A stretch of 64,000 bases of DNA, from NCBI GenBank assembly GCA_965112735.1, contig OZ218963.1:1054001-1118000 (forward strand), given 5' to 3'. The stretch comes from Phaeosaccion multiseriatum (Eukaryota; Ochrophyta, other classes). Shown one piece after another: positions 21,722 to 34,780 of the stretch. The notes beneath the pieces are model-generated. The model ran no database searches. It was not told where the DNA came from and saw only the letters and a list, made by a program, of their open reading frames with translations. Position numbers and translations under genes: made by a program. Each line of letters begins with the position of its first letter. Within the stretch, counting starts at the first letter, position 1.

Positions 21722-24700
21722 GTGACTCACCTCCTCTGCGTAAGTCACGAAATCCTCCCTGCTAATGTAGCCCTTCCCCTGCGCGTCAAAGAGGCTGAAA
21801 AGCATCTTGAGAACGATAATCTCCTCGTGTGTGAACAGCGTTTGGCTGGGTGCGAGGTGCCCCTCTCGCTCGCCATGTCCGCCCCCGTCTGCCGCGGAGT
21901 GGTCCTCTTGCTGCTCTACACGACTCGGGGCCCCGCAGGAGACGGTTGGCGTAGAGGGCGATGGGAAGAGGGCCGAGACAGACGAGACAGACGAGACAGG
22001 CGGCAAAGACGCCCCTCGTGCGACCTTCTTGTTGTTGGCAGCAGCGTCGCCGGGGGGGGGCGGCGGGGGCATGTGTGTGTCGCCCCCCTGGAGCGAGCTG
22101 CCTCGACTGGGTCGAGCTCTGCCTTGCGCGTTGTCGGACTCCGTGTCCTGACGTGTACATGGATAGGGGCACCCTGGTCTGTTAGCGACTGTGGCAAGCA
22201 ACATGTACGGATGGGTACTACGCTGGCCTTGTTTGGCTCACCTCTATTAGCTGCATGTCAAGCAGGTCCGCGATGTGCGATTGGCCGATCATGGCTGCCA
22301 ACTCGCTGGCTGTGCGGCTGTCCCTCATGCGCACTTGGTGCGGATGACGCGGGGAGCAGTCTGAAGGTGGAACCAATACGAATGAGAAAGGAGAGGGCGG
22401 GTGACAGCAGCTGAGAGGTGGTGTGCGCATACCATCCCAAGTATGCTTACGCTGTGTCCTGTCCTGCTGCGTCCTGCATGTCCTGCTGTCCACACATCCC
22501 ACACCAACCTCCTGGGCTTGTGGCCGAGGGACCGCCCGGGCTGCCCAGGCCCGACCTCGCCAGCTCCTCTGCGCTCTCCTCCTCCGCCAGCGCTGCCACG
22601 AGGTTTGCGGATGACATGGACTCGCCCATCATGTCCTTCGTCGTGCCGATGCGTTGGTTGAGCACCTGGGGGGGGGGCATGTAGAGAGAGAGAGAGAGAG
22701 AGAGAGAGAGTAAGTGCAGCACGGTATAGCTTAAGATGGCACCCACCCACCACCACACCCGCCTCGCATTGTTTCACCAGCGTACGTACCTCTGGATGCA
22801 TTTCGTTGATGCCGTCCCTGGCCGCTGCTTTGCGGTACGTTTCGCTGTGCTGCGGAGGCGGGCGAGCGGGGCTGCGGAGGAGCAGAGGGGGGGCAGGGAC
22901 GGGATGGGGTGTGGAGGATAAGAGAGAGAGAGGGCAGGGCGTATGCGACACGTCAGTAAGGTAGGGCCTGAAGGAGCGGAAGGAGCGCACCTGAGCGGCC
23001 CGTGCAGCCCGTCCGCCGCCGACCACGAGTGCTGCTTGCTCAGAGACGACGCCGTGGCGGCCGCACGCAGGCTATCGCGCGCACAGCTCATCCGACTGCC
23101 AGTGCCAGCGCCAGTGGGTTGGGTTGTAAAGGAGTGGGTTGGGGAGAGCGGCGAAACGGGCAGGTCTGTGCCGGACTCGGTAGGGGAGGCTGGAGAGGCA
23201 GCAGCGACAGATGCGTTGAACGTGGCAGCCAGATCCTCGGCTGCAGCTGCTGCCGCTGCGTCTGTGCCTTCCGCTGAAGGGGGTGAGGCCACCATTGGAG
23301 GGCCGGCAGCAGCGGTGTCTCCCTCCGCCTGCTCCAACACAACAGCCACACACACGCGAGGAGGAGCTTAGAACATGGATGGGTTGCCTCCCACCCCTCT
23401 TCCTCCTTGGGCAGAGCCGACCCCAAGGGGAGGGGCAGTGATGGAGAGACTGAAAGAGCTCACCTCCCGGTCCGTCTCGCTGTGGGTGTGGTCCACTGGC
23501 AGCAGCGCCGGGCCCATCTCCACCGCGAGCTTGAAGAACTGTCGGAAGTTGCTGGGCATGTAGGGACAAGTCTTGCCCATGGCCAGCAGCTGACTCGCCG
23601 TCTCATCGTGCTCCAGCATGGGCTCGGGATGTCTGTATCGTTATGAGAGCACAAAGGGAACAGAGGCATCCGAGTTGGCATGTGCGCCTCTCCGGAACAA
23701 GTGGAACCAAGCGAGAGGAGAGCGGTCGACACATGACACATAAGTAAGTATACGTAAGCAAAGCTGTAACGTACGGTTCGGGGTGCAGGAGCTCGGCGTG
23801 ATACGTGCCGTCGTGGAGCACGTGCAACACGGCCGCCTGCGATGGTGCGGAGTCAAGTCAAACGTGAAGGGGGGATGGGGGAATCGTCAACACCAACAAC
23901 ACCACCCTGTGGGTGAGGCAGGGGGGTAGTCATCCTTCCTTCACTCCTGTGTCTCACCAGGTTGCCGAATCGGTCGCAGTAGTTGGGAGCTGAGAAGACG
24001 GTCAGCACCGTGGGGGTCATGAGATACCTCTCGTGGCCGACCACCATGACGTAGGCATCGTCCTCATCCTCCTCCTCGTCCTCCAGCCCGTCTACCTCTG
24101 TCTCCTCATCGGTGTCCCCCTCATCGTCAGACGAGTCCTCCTCCGGGAACTGCTCCACGTCATCGCCAGCGAAGTGCGTGCGGAAACCCTCCTCCTGCAC
24201 CTCGTGCGCTCTGATCATGTACAGGAGCTTGTTGCCCCTCAGGAACTTCTCCGCAGCCTTGTAACCGAACATGTAGCTGCAACCCCGCGTCTACTCGATA
24301 TGGGAAGGGCGGGCGGGGGGGGGGGGGGTGCTGTTAAAAGGAGAGGCGCCGAAGCCGAAGAAGGGCAAAGTAAGCGAAGAAGTTGCTGCAAATCCTTCCT
24401 CCCCCTCGCTCACCTGGTTTGTGGTGAAGTCAGCGTCCAGGAAGTCCTTGTACTCCGCGGCTGTGAGCTTGTAGTTCTCATCCTCGTTCATGGGATCGGC
24501 CCAGAGAATGTCGCACAGCGGACCCGTCACGGCAGGCTCCACGAAGCGGTTGATGGCCTCGATGTCCTCCAGGCTGGACGTTTCAGGGCTGCGCGGCCGG
24601 ACAAGAAGCAAACAGCAAGGGGGGGGATGGCAGTGGATGGAGGGGTGATGAGGATGCCTGCCCTAACGTTCGTTCGATGTTGTCTTTCTTCAATTCACAC

Positions 24701-26344
24701 CCTCTCCACTTGCGTCTGACTGACCTGATGCCTCCGTGGCAAGCGAAGATGTTGCCCAGGCCGGAGGAGACCAGCGCCGCGATGGGCATCGTCTGAAAGG
24801 CCAACATGAAGCGATAATAGACGGCCAGGCCGTACTTTGCCTTACACTCCTCCTTGAAGCCGAAGTGCCCGGACACTTGCGTGGCGAAGGAAGGCAATAC
24901 ACGGGTGTGGGGGAGGAGACGTCGGGGATGGGGTCAGCGTCAAACAGGGACACTTCCCTGTCCGCCTTCGTTCCGTTTCCCCCTGTTTCCCCCGCCTCAC
25001 CTGAGCTGCACTCGTGATTGCCCCTGATGAGGAACACCTGCTTGGGGTACTTGAGTTTGAGTGCGAGGAGGTGCAAGATGACCTCGCACGAGAAGGCTCC
25101 GCGGTCCACGTAGTCTCCCAGGAATAGCAGGTTTTGTGCCTTCGGGTGCCACTTCTTTAGAATGGACAGCATGTCAAAGTACTGTTGTGTACAGTTACCG
25201 GCAGTCACCAGATGATTCGAAGCAAGAAGAAGAAAGAAGGAAAGAGAACAGGAGGTGAGTGAGTCAACTAACTACCTTCCAGCATCTAGTCTCTCCAAGC
25301 AGGCGGACGAAGCCACCCGTGTACCTGGCCGTGCAGGTCTCCCACGCACAGGACGGGGGCGGGCACGTCGACGATGTTCTTCTCCTCCCGAAACACGTTT
25401 CTGCTCGCCTCGATGAGCGACACTGCTTCCCCCAGCGGCAGCCGCTTCTGCTCCCGGAAGAGGTCGGCGATGTCTTCTGGCTCATAGTTGCCTGTCTTGT
25501 GTTCCCTGCGTAGCTCCACCTGCAGGCGGCACCACAGCAGCGCGTTTGAGTGGAGAACAGCAACAGGAGGGGTCACGCGCCACTACATGCTGCAACATAC
25601 CTTGGCGCTCTGCAGAGACACCACGTGGCTGAGGTTTGCTCCCTGAAACTGGTTCACCATGGCCGACACAGACGCCACGCTCGCCCTCTTGGTGTGCAGC
25701 GGGCAGTAGCCCACCTTGTACAGGTCCTTCCCCTCGCAGCCCTCCACGCTGCACACCTACAAGTTCAGAGTGGAGGGCGGCGCGGTGGGTCTCAGTATTA
25801 CTTCGCCTATGCTTTGCTGACGGCAACCCCCCCCCCCTGCACCTACCCGTGCTGGAGGCAAGTTGCTGCTGCTGTCAAACTCGTCGCGCTCCTCATCCTC
25901 GCTCTGATCGGCACCATCATCAATGGAAGCTTTCCGCGTCGTCTGCAGGAAGGCCGCGAGGTTCGAGGAGGAGCTCGTCGAGGCGGTGGCATCCGCACCA
26001 CCGCGGTGACCCTTCCCTACGTCCTCCTCCTCCTCCTCGAGTCGCTGCTCTTCTTCGGCCGAGGAGGGCAGCAGCTCCGCCACCAAGACAAGATCTCTCT
26101 CCACGTCCCCTGTGGGCAAGCTGAACCACTCGAAGCAATTCTGGCAGTTCATCCCCGTCTCTTCCTCGCCCCCCTCCTCCTGGACTCGGGTCTCCACAAT
26201 ATCCAACAGACAGCCCGTGCAGAACACACCGCCCCGTTGCTCACACGCTCCGTTGTTGCAGTTCTGTCGTCGAGGGTAGCGCATCTTATCTTCGCCTTGA
26301 GCATACCCCTCATAGCACATCGCGCAGCTGCTGGACTCCTCCAT
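21418..26344 (-). CDS. Calcineurin-A-like Ser/Thr phosphatase fused to Zn-binding, ankyrin-like and EF-hand regions
   Basis: Fifteen exons in phase (26344-25847, 25756-25601, 25519-25325, 25181-25001, 24875-24725, 24588-24414, 24290-23958, 23836-23775, 23632-23464, 23328-22991, 22871-22790, 22665-22509, 22360-22242, 22147-21731, 21627-21418) give about 1080 residues. Residues 7-70 hold eight Cys in four CxxC-like pairs (RING-like); 168-187 hold C-x4-C-x10-C-x2-H. The phosphatase follows with GDLHGQ, GDYVDRG, RGNHE, HGG, IRAHEVQ and SAPNYCDR, closest to PP2B by CDILWADP and [16 protein letters not shown]. An acidic insert of about 40 residues lies before SAPNY. Then come a Ser/Ala/Pro linker, an ankyrin-like segment ([18 protein letters not shown]) and two EF-hand loops ([24 protein letters not shown]), both with Asp at position 12. 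No classical autoinhibitory helix was recognised. The start is uncertain: the frame is open upstream to an ATG at 26578. Confidence 0.88.
21680..21720. repeat. (CA)n microsatellite in the EF-hand region intron
   Basis: About 20 CA units read (GT)n in the gene's sense, starting ten bases after the donor at 21730. Confidence 0.9.
22682..22711. repeat. (AG)n microsatellite in phosphatase gene intron
   Basis: About 14 AG units read (CT)n in the sense strand, close upstream of the acceptor at 22666. Confidence 0.85.
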
Positions 26345-26739
26345 TATGCTGCCGTTGCTGCTGTTTACTGATAGCCTTCTTCTTTTGCTGTCTCCAGCAG
26401 CTCTGCCGTTGGTCGAAGCAAAAGCAGAGAGAGTTGTGCCCCTATTCTCTTCCTTTGTTACGATCCTTCTGCACCTGATGAAAGCGACCTTGCACAACAC
26501 ACACCCTCTCCTCACACTCCCTCCCTCCTCTCTGCAAGTAAGGGAGAGCAGACACACATAAAGGGAGAAAGAGGACAAGGGGAATGTTTTGTTGGCTTAT
26601 TTTTCCTCCTCCTTTCAACTGCTTCTCTGACTACAAGTGTACAAGCGCTGGAAGAGTATGAGGAAGCTTGTCGGTCACAGGCTCGACTAAGTATCATCCT
26701 GCGCTTCGTGCGCTTGCACTCTCGAAAAAGCAGGGTGAG
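26345..26739. promoter_or_regulatory. Divergent intergenic region
   Basis: These 395 bases separate the phosphatase start and the DUF7906-type start. The minus-strand frame is open as far as 26578, so part may be phosphatase coding or 5' UTR. The plus-strand frame is open from 26668. Apart from a pyrimidine-rich part at 26506-26535 nothing stands out. Confidence 0.35.
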
Positions 26740-29700
26740 ATGCGATGCTTAAAGCGCCTCCTTTGGCCTGAGATCCTCGCCTGTCTCCCTGGCATACTTC
26801 AGCTTTGCTCACGTGCGGAGGCGGCTGCGTATCACCTGGACGACGAGATACTGGCTCTACAGCGCAAATACGCGGGTACTAGCGTCAGCGTTGACCCCAT
26901 TCTGGCAATGTCCGCAGCACTGACAGAGTTCCGGGAGGCGAGGGGCGATGCAGGCGACTGGGGAGATGGGCGAGACAGGAGCAGGGGGTGAGTGAGGGAC
27001 GGAGGGGGAGATGAGAGGAAGCGGCAGGGGAAAGGAAGACTCTATGTCTTACTTTCCTGTCCGTGTTGCTTTTGCTGCGGCTGCTGCTGTCTGTCTGCCT
27101 GCTGTCGAGCAGCGAGCACCACGCCACTCCTCCACCCGCGCCGGGAGCTGACGGCGGGCCTTTGCGGTGGGAATTCGCGGAGAACCTGCTGGGATACGCA
27201 GGTGAGGACGGTGTCATATAGCGGGGACCTCAGCGGCAGTGTCTGGCTTGTCGCTCGGGCGTAGCCACGCGGGCGTGTGTACTGTCATGTCTCCGAGGGT
27301 GATGCAGGAGTGACTCTTCTTGCTGACAAGAACACACCCCTTCTCAGGCAGAGCCAAGGGCTGAGACTGCCCTCCTCGCTTCGCCCACCCCCTGGCCCAC
27401 GTATGTCCTCCGTCCCCTTCTTCTCTCTTCGCGCGCGCAGGTCTGGCCAATCGACAGGAGGAGCAGCGTTGGGGCGCCTTGGGGAGGACGGAGGTAGACG
27501 TTCGCGTAGACATCGTATTCATCGGCTTCGACGAGAAAGAAGGCAATAGGTACGCGCACTGCCGCCTTAATCTGCCCTGATCGAGTCTGACAGTCCTTCT
27601 GTTGTGCCCCGTGCCCTGCCTATCGCGGTGTGGTATCTTTGGCCCTTCCCACGATCCATCCCACCTTTGCTCCTCCCGTCTCCCATGTGCCAGGCTGCAC
27701 GTCGACCACTCCAGCTTGGAGACGTGGTTCGAGCACCTGCCCTCTACTGTCAGGCACGTCAGCCTGGCGGGGAAGCACGCCCATGGGCACCCTGGCGCGC
27801 GTTCTTCCAGCCGCAGCAGCAGCAGCAGCAGCAGCGACAGTGGCGCCGACCACGAGCACGGTACAGACAGTGAGTCGAAGGGCCAAGCAAAGCTCAGGAG
27901 TGCGGTGTGCTTTGCCGCAACTCCGCCCTACTCGAGGCGTGAGAAGGTGTGCTTACTTACTTCATCGCTGCCTTGCCGATTTCTCTTTCTTGTTGTTACG
28001 CTCAGGATCCTCGGCCCACCTGTCCGAGGACGTGGCTTACAAGTACTCGTTCCACGTGGTGGAGGTAGGGCACCTCGTGCGGAAGGCCCTCGAGGCAGGC
28101 ATGAGGAGGTATCTCAGACAGGACCTCGCTTCCAATCGAACCGCAGAGGCGGCCGGGGCAGGAGCCCCCGGAGGAGGAGAAGGGCCCGTGTCCGGACCGG
28201 TGAGTTGTTGCCCTTGAAGCGCAGGGCTTGTTTCTTCTTGTTCTTCCAAGCAGCTTCCATTTCTCTGCCGGACTGTGTGTTTGATAACTCCTCAAACCTC
28301 CTCCGACTGCGGCGGCTTGCTTTGCCCAGAGCGATGATAGGCGACGAATGCCCTTCTTCTACATATCGTCGTGGCACATGGAGGCGCTGCTAGGGTCGTT
28401 GGTCGACGAGCTCCAAGTCATACACATTGAGGCGGCGCGAAATGCAAACGAGACACAGCGCGAAACACAGAGAGACCCCGGGGGTGTTCATCTTGGTGAG
28501 GACGTGACGCGCTTCACGGCCCGTCGTCTTCACCCTTCCCTTCCTTCCCCGAGCTGTTTCTGTCCTCCTCCTCCCCTCCCCCCACCCCGTCTCGGTAACC
28601 CCCTACCTCTGGCTTGATTCCCCCTCGCTCCGAGCAGGTGAGTCTGCCGGTCGCGCCCCTCCGGCCTACACGCTCTTCGTGCTCAACCCGAGGAGGGCCG
28701 AGGTCCTGTGGGCCGGGTCCGACGAGGCGTACGGCTACAGATGGGGTACGTTGCGGGGCATTCTGTGTGGGAGGCATGAAGGGCCGACCCTCTTCCGATG
28801 CGCAGTCGGCAGTCTGATGCTCTCCTATGGTGTGGCTGTGTCTCTCTCTCTGTGTGCTCTGTTCTGCTCGCCTGCAGGCTTTGGACTGGCCGACATGCTG
28901 GCCCTCGCTCAAGACGAGTCCCTGGCCAAGCTGGTGAGTGAGCAGCCCAGGCACAAGCAGCCCAGGCACAAGCAGCCCAGGCACAAGGTCCCTTCCCTGC
29001 GTCTTTCGCTTCGCTTGTTCGCCTCACTCTCCCCTCAAGTCTCCAAGCGCTCCACCCCCCCCCCCCAACCCCATCGGACCTTTGCAGAGCTCCGACGAGG
29101 GCAGGGATGGCATTCGATGGCGCTCCTTCACTGGGGGCAGCAAGAGCGTCAGCACTCCGCCCAGCAAGCGCCTGGACAGGGGAGCCCCCTTGGACACGAA
29201 GCAGGAGCCACAAGTGCGTAGTACGTAATAATTGTCTTGAGACAGACAGACATGACCAGCCAGTAAAGGAGAGCGTCACAGCTCCTTGCGCCACATCACG
29301 AGGAAGGAAGGAGGGAAGAGCTCACTCACTCAGCTGCCACTCTCCTCCCTCACCTTCCCACTCTGCTTGCCTTGCTCTGCTCTGCTTTGCTCTGCTACTG
29401 TTGCTGTGGCTGTGCTGTGGTCGCGTCTCAGCGGAGGCAGTTGGGCTGGACGGACGGGACTGACGTCAGCAACAGGTTGGGAGAGGGGGCGGGTGGAGCG
29501 CCCAAGCGGCTGTGTACAAAGCAATGCGGTGTTGATGTGTTGGCTGGGGTGGTGTGTGGTGGTGTGTGGTGTGGCGAGACGAAAAGACAACAAACAAGAT
29601 GTGCTTTATCTTTCTACCTCTCTTGGTCATCCCCTGAGCAACAACCACCAACCACTGAACAACAACCACCAACCACCAACCACTTGATTGATACAGGTGG

Positions 29701-32700
29701 GCTCAGAGGAAGCTTCGGGAACTTTTCCTCCAGGAACAGGACCATCTCAGCGTGGCCGAGGAAGCGGCAGGCTTGGTGGCCGATGGCGCCTCTGCCGCAG
29801 GGAGGAGCCTCAGAGCTGACCTGTCCACCGTCCGAGAACGGGCCAAGGAAGGAGCAGGAGGGGTAGGGACAGGAGCAGAGACCGGAGGACTGTCGAGAGA
29901 GATGTTCAGCTCCTGCCTGAGCGAGGGGTGGGTGGGCAGCGAGCGGTTTGGGTGGGTGGATGTCCAGGCAGGTGAGTGAGTCAGTCAGAGGAAAGAGAGG
30001 GCGAGCCACAGACACGACAACAAGAATGTAACGCACACTTTTTTCGGTGCCACTCTTGTGGTGGCAGGGCCGTTCGAGTGGGGATCCAGCGCTGGTGGGG
30101 CTGCCTTCAAGTCGTACAGCACCATACCCCGGGGGGACGCGGCCTCGACCGACAGAGTAGCGTCAGCACACCAACAACAACAACAAGGTCAACAAGAAAA
30201 AGGTCAGAACGGAGTGTGCTGGACTTCGCTCACGAGGCGAGCCAGCAGCACCGGCCTCAGCCCTTGCTCTGCCAACCTCCCCCCGTCTGCACCCCCTCCA
30301 ACACACCAGACGGGGATGTCCCCCGTCTCGACCTTCTTTCTCGCCTCGAGGCTCAGCTGCGGCATGCTCAGAGCGTGGTGTCCGGCAAGCTCGGCAGGCT
30401 GTCGCCCCTCGCCGCTCAAATGGGATGTGTCTCCGGTAGGTCCGACGCCCCCCGGGGAGGCATGCGCTTGCACTGCCCATATGCCTGTACACCCCCCCTC
30501 CTCCTCCTCTCTCACACACTCACACACCCACATGCGCACACACTCTCTCACACACTCACACACTCACACACTCACATACGCACACACTCACACACTCACA
30601 TACGCACACACTCTCTCACACACTCACACACTCACACACTCACATACGCACACACTCACACACTCACATACGCACACACTCTCTCACACACTCACACACT
30701 CACACACTCACACACTCACTCACTCACTCACTCACTCACTCACTCACTCACTCACTCACTCACTCACTCACTCACTCACACACTCACATACGCACACACA
30801 CCCCTGTGCGCGCCCTTGCACCCCCCCCCCCCCTTCTCTCCCCTCTCTGCACCGCACCGCTCGGGGGGGGGGGGCCCTTCCATCAGCCCCTTCAAAAGAG
30901 AGGAGCGAGGGAGCACCACCGCCGTCGTGTGCACTGCTCCTGTCGGAGATGTCCCTCTTGGAGGTCTTTAAAGCCTCCTCCTTGAACATTGGCAAGCAAG
31001 TGGACGGGCTGCTGCTGGGCAAGTCGGCGGCGGCGGACAGACACTTGCAGGGGGTGCTTACCGAGGACAGACACTTGCAGGGGGACAGACACTTGCAGGG
31101 GGACAGACACTTGCAGGGGGTGCTTACCGAGGTGCAAGGGGTGCATGCCCAGCTCTATGAGGTGGGCGCATATGAGTAGCTGCATGGGTGGGTGCGTCGG
31201 GGGGCACAAGTCCGGTCAGAAATCAACGAAAAACGAAACAGCTAGCTAACATTCACCTTACATGCTGTTGTTTGGTGCTTCGTTTCTTTTGCAGGAGCTG
31301 CTCTCATCCCTGGCCCCGATGTCACAGGACGACTTTGCCTTCTCGCCCCCGAGCCCCTCCACAACGGCCTCTTCACCCTCCGCCAAGGCCTTCTTCCTGG
31401 CCAAACTCGCCGGACTCGTCACGTCGCTCGCGCGGCACGTCATTACCCCCCCTACGTCTTTCCCCCTGCCCGTGTCGCCCAAGGCCAATGCCAGTACCAG
31501 TGCGAGTGCAAGTGCGGGTGCAGGTGTGGGTGTAGGGCAAGCAGTCGGGACCGCGGAGGAGGAGGAGGAGGAGGAGGAGGACATCATCTTCCCCAGCAAC
31601 CTGGTCGCCCCAGGGTGGCCCGTTGCCGCATGGGATCCTCCCCAGCCGTGAGTGTGCCCTTCCATCCGACCTCCCGAGGTTCCTGGCTCCAGGCCGAGTC
31701 ACTCCCGCCTCATTCTTGACCTCCTTCCTGCTGCTCCACCCCCCGCCTTCCCAACGCTGACCTTGCGCGCGCGCTGCTGCCCACCCCGGCGGCCTCACCC
31801 CGCCCACCCCCCGGCTCTCTGTGTATGTGGCTTTGTTCTCTGTGTATGTGGCTTTGTTCTCTGTGTATGTGGCTTTGTTCTCTGTGTATGTGGCTTTGTT
31901 CTCTGTGTATGTGGCTTTGTTCTCTGTGTATGTGGCTTTGTTCTCTGTATATGTGGCTTTGTTCTCTGTGTATGTGGCTTTGCTCTCTGTATATGTGGCA
32001 CAGCCCCCCTCAGGCCCCGGCCTCTGTGGGCCTGGCAGCGGCACTGTCCTTCAATGTGTTTTTAATCTCGGCGCAGCACGACTTCGACCCCCTCAGCGTG
32101 CAGGAGGGCGGCTTCGACATGCTTTCCTTCCAGCAGGTGGGTGGGTGGGTGCCCAGCAGGTGGGTGGGTGGGTGCCCAGCAGGTGGGTGGGTGCCCTGCC
32201 AGCAGGTGGGTGGGTGGGTGCCCTGCCCCTGCGTGCTCGCTTGGGGGCCCTCCACCACAGGACCCCGGCCCCTTTCTGCTGCTGCGGCTCATCACCATCT
32301 GCCCTCCCCCTCCCTCCCCCTCCCTCCTCCTCCTCCTCCTCCTCCTCCTCCTCCTCCTCCTCCTCCGCCATGCCGTGTCCAGGAAGTACTCTCTCTCCGC
32401 ATGCCGTCGCAAGACGCCACCTTTACAGTGCACGAGCTCAGCGTGGACTCTGACCCGTCCTTGGCCATGGCATTTGCCTCGTCGATGCATGTACGTGAAG
32501 CATGTACGTCTGTTCTTGTGGGCGCCCCACCCACCCCCACATGACCAAATATATGGTATTCTCCGAGCTTTCTCACATGCTTGGATGGACGCTGCCCCCC
32601 CCCCCCCCCCAACACCCTCCAACACCACACAGGAGAGCACTGTATCTGTCCCCTCTGCGCAGGGGCGGACCCGAGCGGCTCCGCGGCGGTGGCTGCGGTC

Positions 32701-34738
32701 CGCCAGCATGTACCGTCAGCTCGTTATCGTCGAGGAGAATGAGACTTCGAAGCACACGCATGCATCGCCTCGCCAAAGAAAAGGTGTGTGCGTGTGCGAG
32801 TGAGTGTGTGTGGTGTGTGTGTGTGAGTGTGTGTGTGAGTGTGTGTGCGAGTGAGTGTGTGTGTGAGTGTGTGTGTGAGTGTGTGTGTGTGCGTGTGTGT
32901 ATGTGTGTGGGTGGGTGTGGGCGTGCTTGTTCTCGGAACGGCGACACTCTACACCTCACAGCGACCCTCCCCCCCCGACATCTTTCGTCCCTTCTCTTCT
33001 CTTCTCTTCTCTTCTCTTCTCTTCTCCTCTGTTCATGTTCTCTCCCTCCTTGATGCGGCGCTGTTCGTGTAAGGAGCGCCCTACTCGCCGCCGCCCGCCA
33101 CTCAGCAAGTGAACATCTTCATCCTGTCCGTGGCGGGCCCGTCTCCCGTGTACGTGGATCAGTGGTGGCAAGCGAGGGCGCTGGGGAGGGACACCGTACT
33201 CGTGGTGCAGAGCGAGCCCACGCTGGCGGAGACGAGACTTGCTTGCGGTACGAGAGGCATACAGAGGCATACAGAGGCATACAGAGGCATACAGAGGCAT
33301 ACAGAGGCATACAGAGGCATACAGAGGCATACAGAGGCATATAGAGGCATATAGAGGCATACAGAGGCATACAGAGGCATACAGAGGCATACAGAGGCAT
33401 ACAGAGGTCCGCACTTTGCGTACTTACCTGCCCCTCACCTCTCACCCCACCCCTTTCGGCCCGGCACTCTTGTTGTTGTTGTTGCGGTCCCTCCAGGCGG
33501 CCGCGCTGTGTACATAAATCCCCGAAACCCCATCCGACAGGCGCTGGCGGCGGTGTCGATGGTGGTGGGCGGGCTGGTGCCGACTCACTTGGGCTACAGC
33601 GAGGCCAGGGATGCCCCAAGCAACGACTGGACCTGGTGAGATACGATGCGTCTGTCCGCTCTCGTGAATTCACCTCACTTCTGCACTGCGCCGACCCCTC
33701 CTTCCCTTTTTGTCGTGATGATAGCATGACCTCTCTTCCTGGTTCTTCCTTCCGTCCTTCATTCCTTCCTTCCTTTCGTCCTTCCTTCCTTCCTTCCTTC
33801 CTTCCTTCCTTCCTTCCTTCCTTCCTTCCTTCTTTCCTTCCTTCTTTCCTTCCTTCCTTCCTTCCTTCCTTCCTTCCTTCCTTCCTTCCTTCCTTCCTTC
33901 CTTCTCTTTTTCTCCCCCCCCCCTCCCCCGAGGGCAGGTGCATGAGCGAGAGCCCTCTGTCTCCTTTCATTCCCCACGCTCACTTCGGTCGGATGCAGAT
34001 GGACGCTCTCTATCGCACGCACGCCATGCGGGCACTCAGCGCCTCCGCACAGCTCGTCAAGGTGAGTTCGAGCTCAAGGTGAGCTCAGAGCTCAGCACCA
34101 CGAAGGAGGGAGGAGGGGTGCTGGGCCTTCCTTGCCTGGTCTGCACCCCTGTGGGCAATCAATCCGCCGTGCATCCATCGCCCATTCTTTTCATACACGT
34201 CACGTCGTCTCATCTCACCCCCTCCCCTCTGTAAACCCATATGGGCAGGCGGGCAGGACGGCCCTGCGCCAAAGCAGCGTGGGGATGCACAACAAACATC
34301 TAGAGCACGCTGTTCGGCCCCTACTCCGTCGCTTCGCGGCTCTTGAGAAGGAAGTGGTGAGTGAGTGAGTGAGTGAGTGAGAGAGATTGGCCTTTCTGTC
34401 CATCAGAGAGCAGCTCCCCGAGCGACTTGGCTCTTGGCAGACTCTCACCCTTGGCGCGGGCAACATGTCATGAGGCACAGGTGTTGCACATACACTTGTC
34501 TGTCTGCTCCAAAGATGTATATGCACGTTCTGTGAGATGTGTCCATCCTCCTCAAGCCCTCACGCCTTCGCCCCCACCCTTCTCTCCCCTGAATGGACAT
34601 GGTGTGTGTGTGCAGCACACCCGCACGGAGACCATCCTGGGTCTCATGGATCGGCTGGACTTGGCCGCGCTGGCGTATCAGCTCAACCCACTCGTCAATG
34701 AGTCCATCCAGCTACACCACGCGGTGAGCCAACAGATT

Positions 34739-34780
<42 letters not shown>

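Noticed and set aside
31795-32050. Periodic Cys/Val/Phe peptide frames
   Set aside because: They come from the 21-bp minisatellite, whose length is a multiple of three, lying between two exons of the DUF7906-type gene.
33255-33407. Regular direct repeats resembling a CRISPR array
   Set aside because: Units follow each other without unique spacers, the unit is 10 bp, and the locus is an intron in a eukaryotic gene. The same holds for the arrays at 31817, 49837 and 58808.
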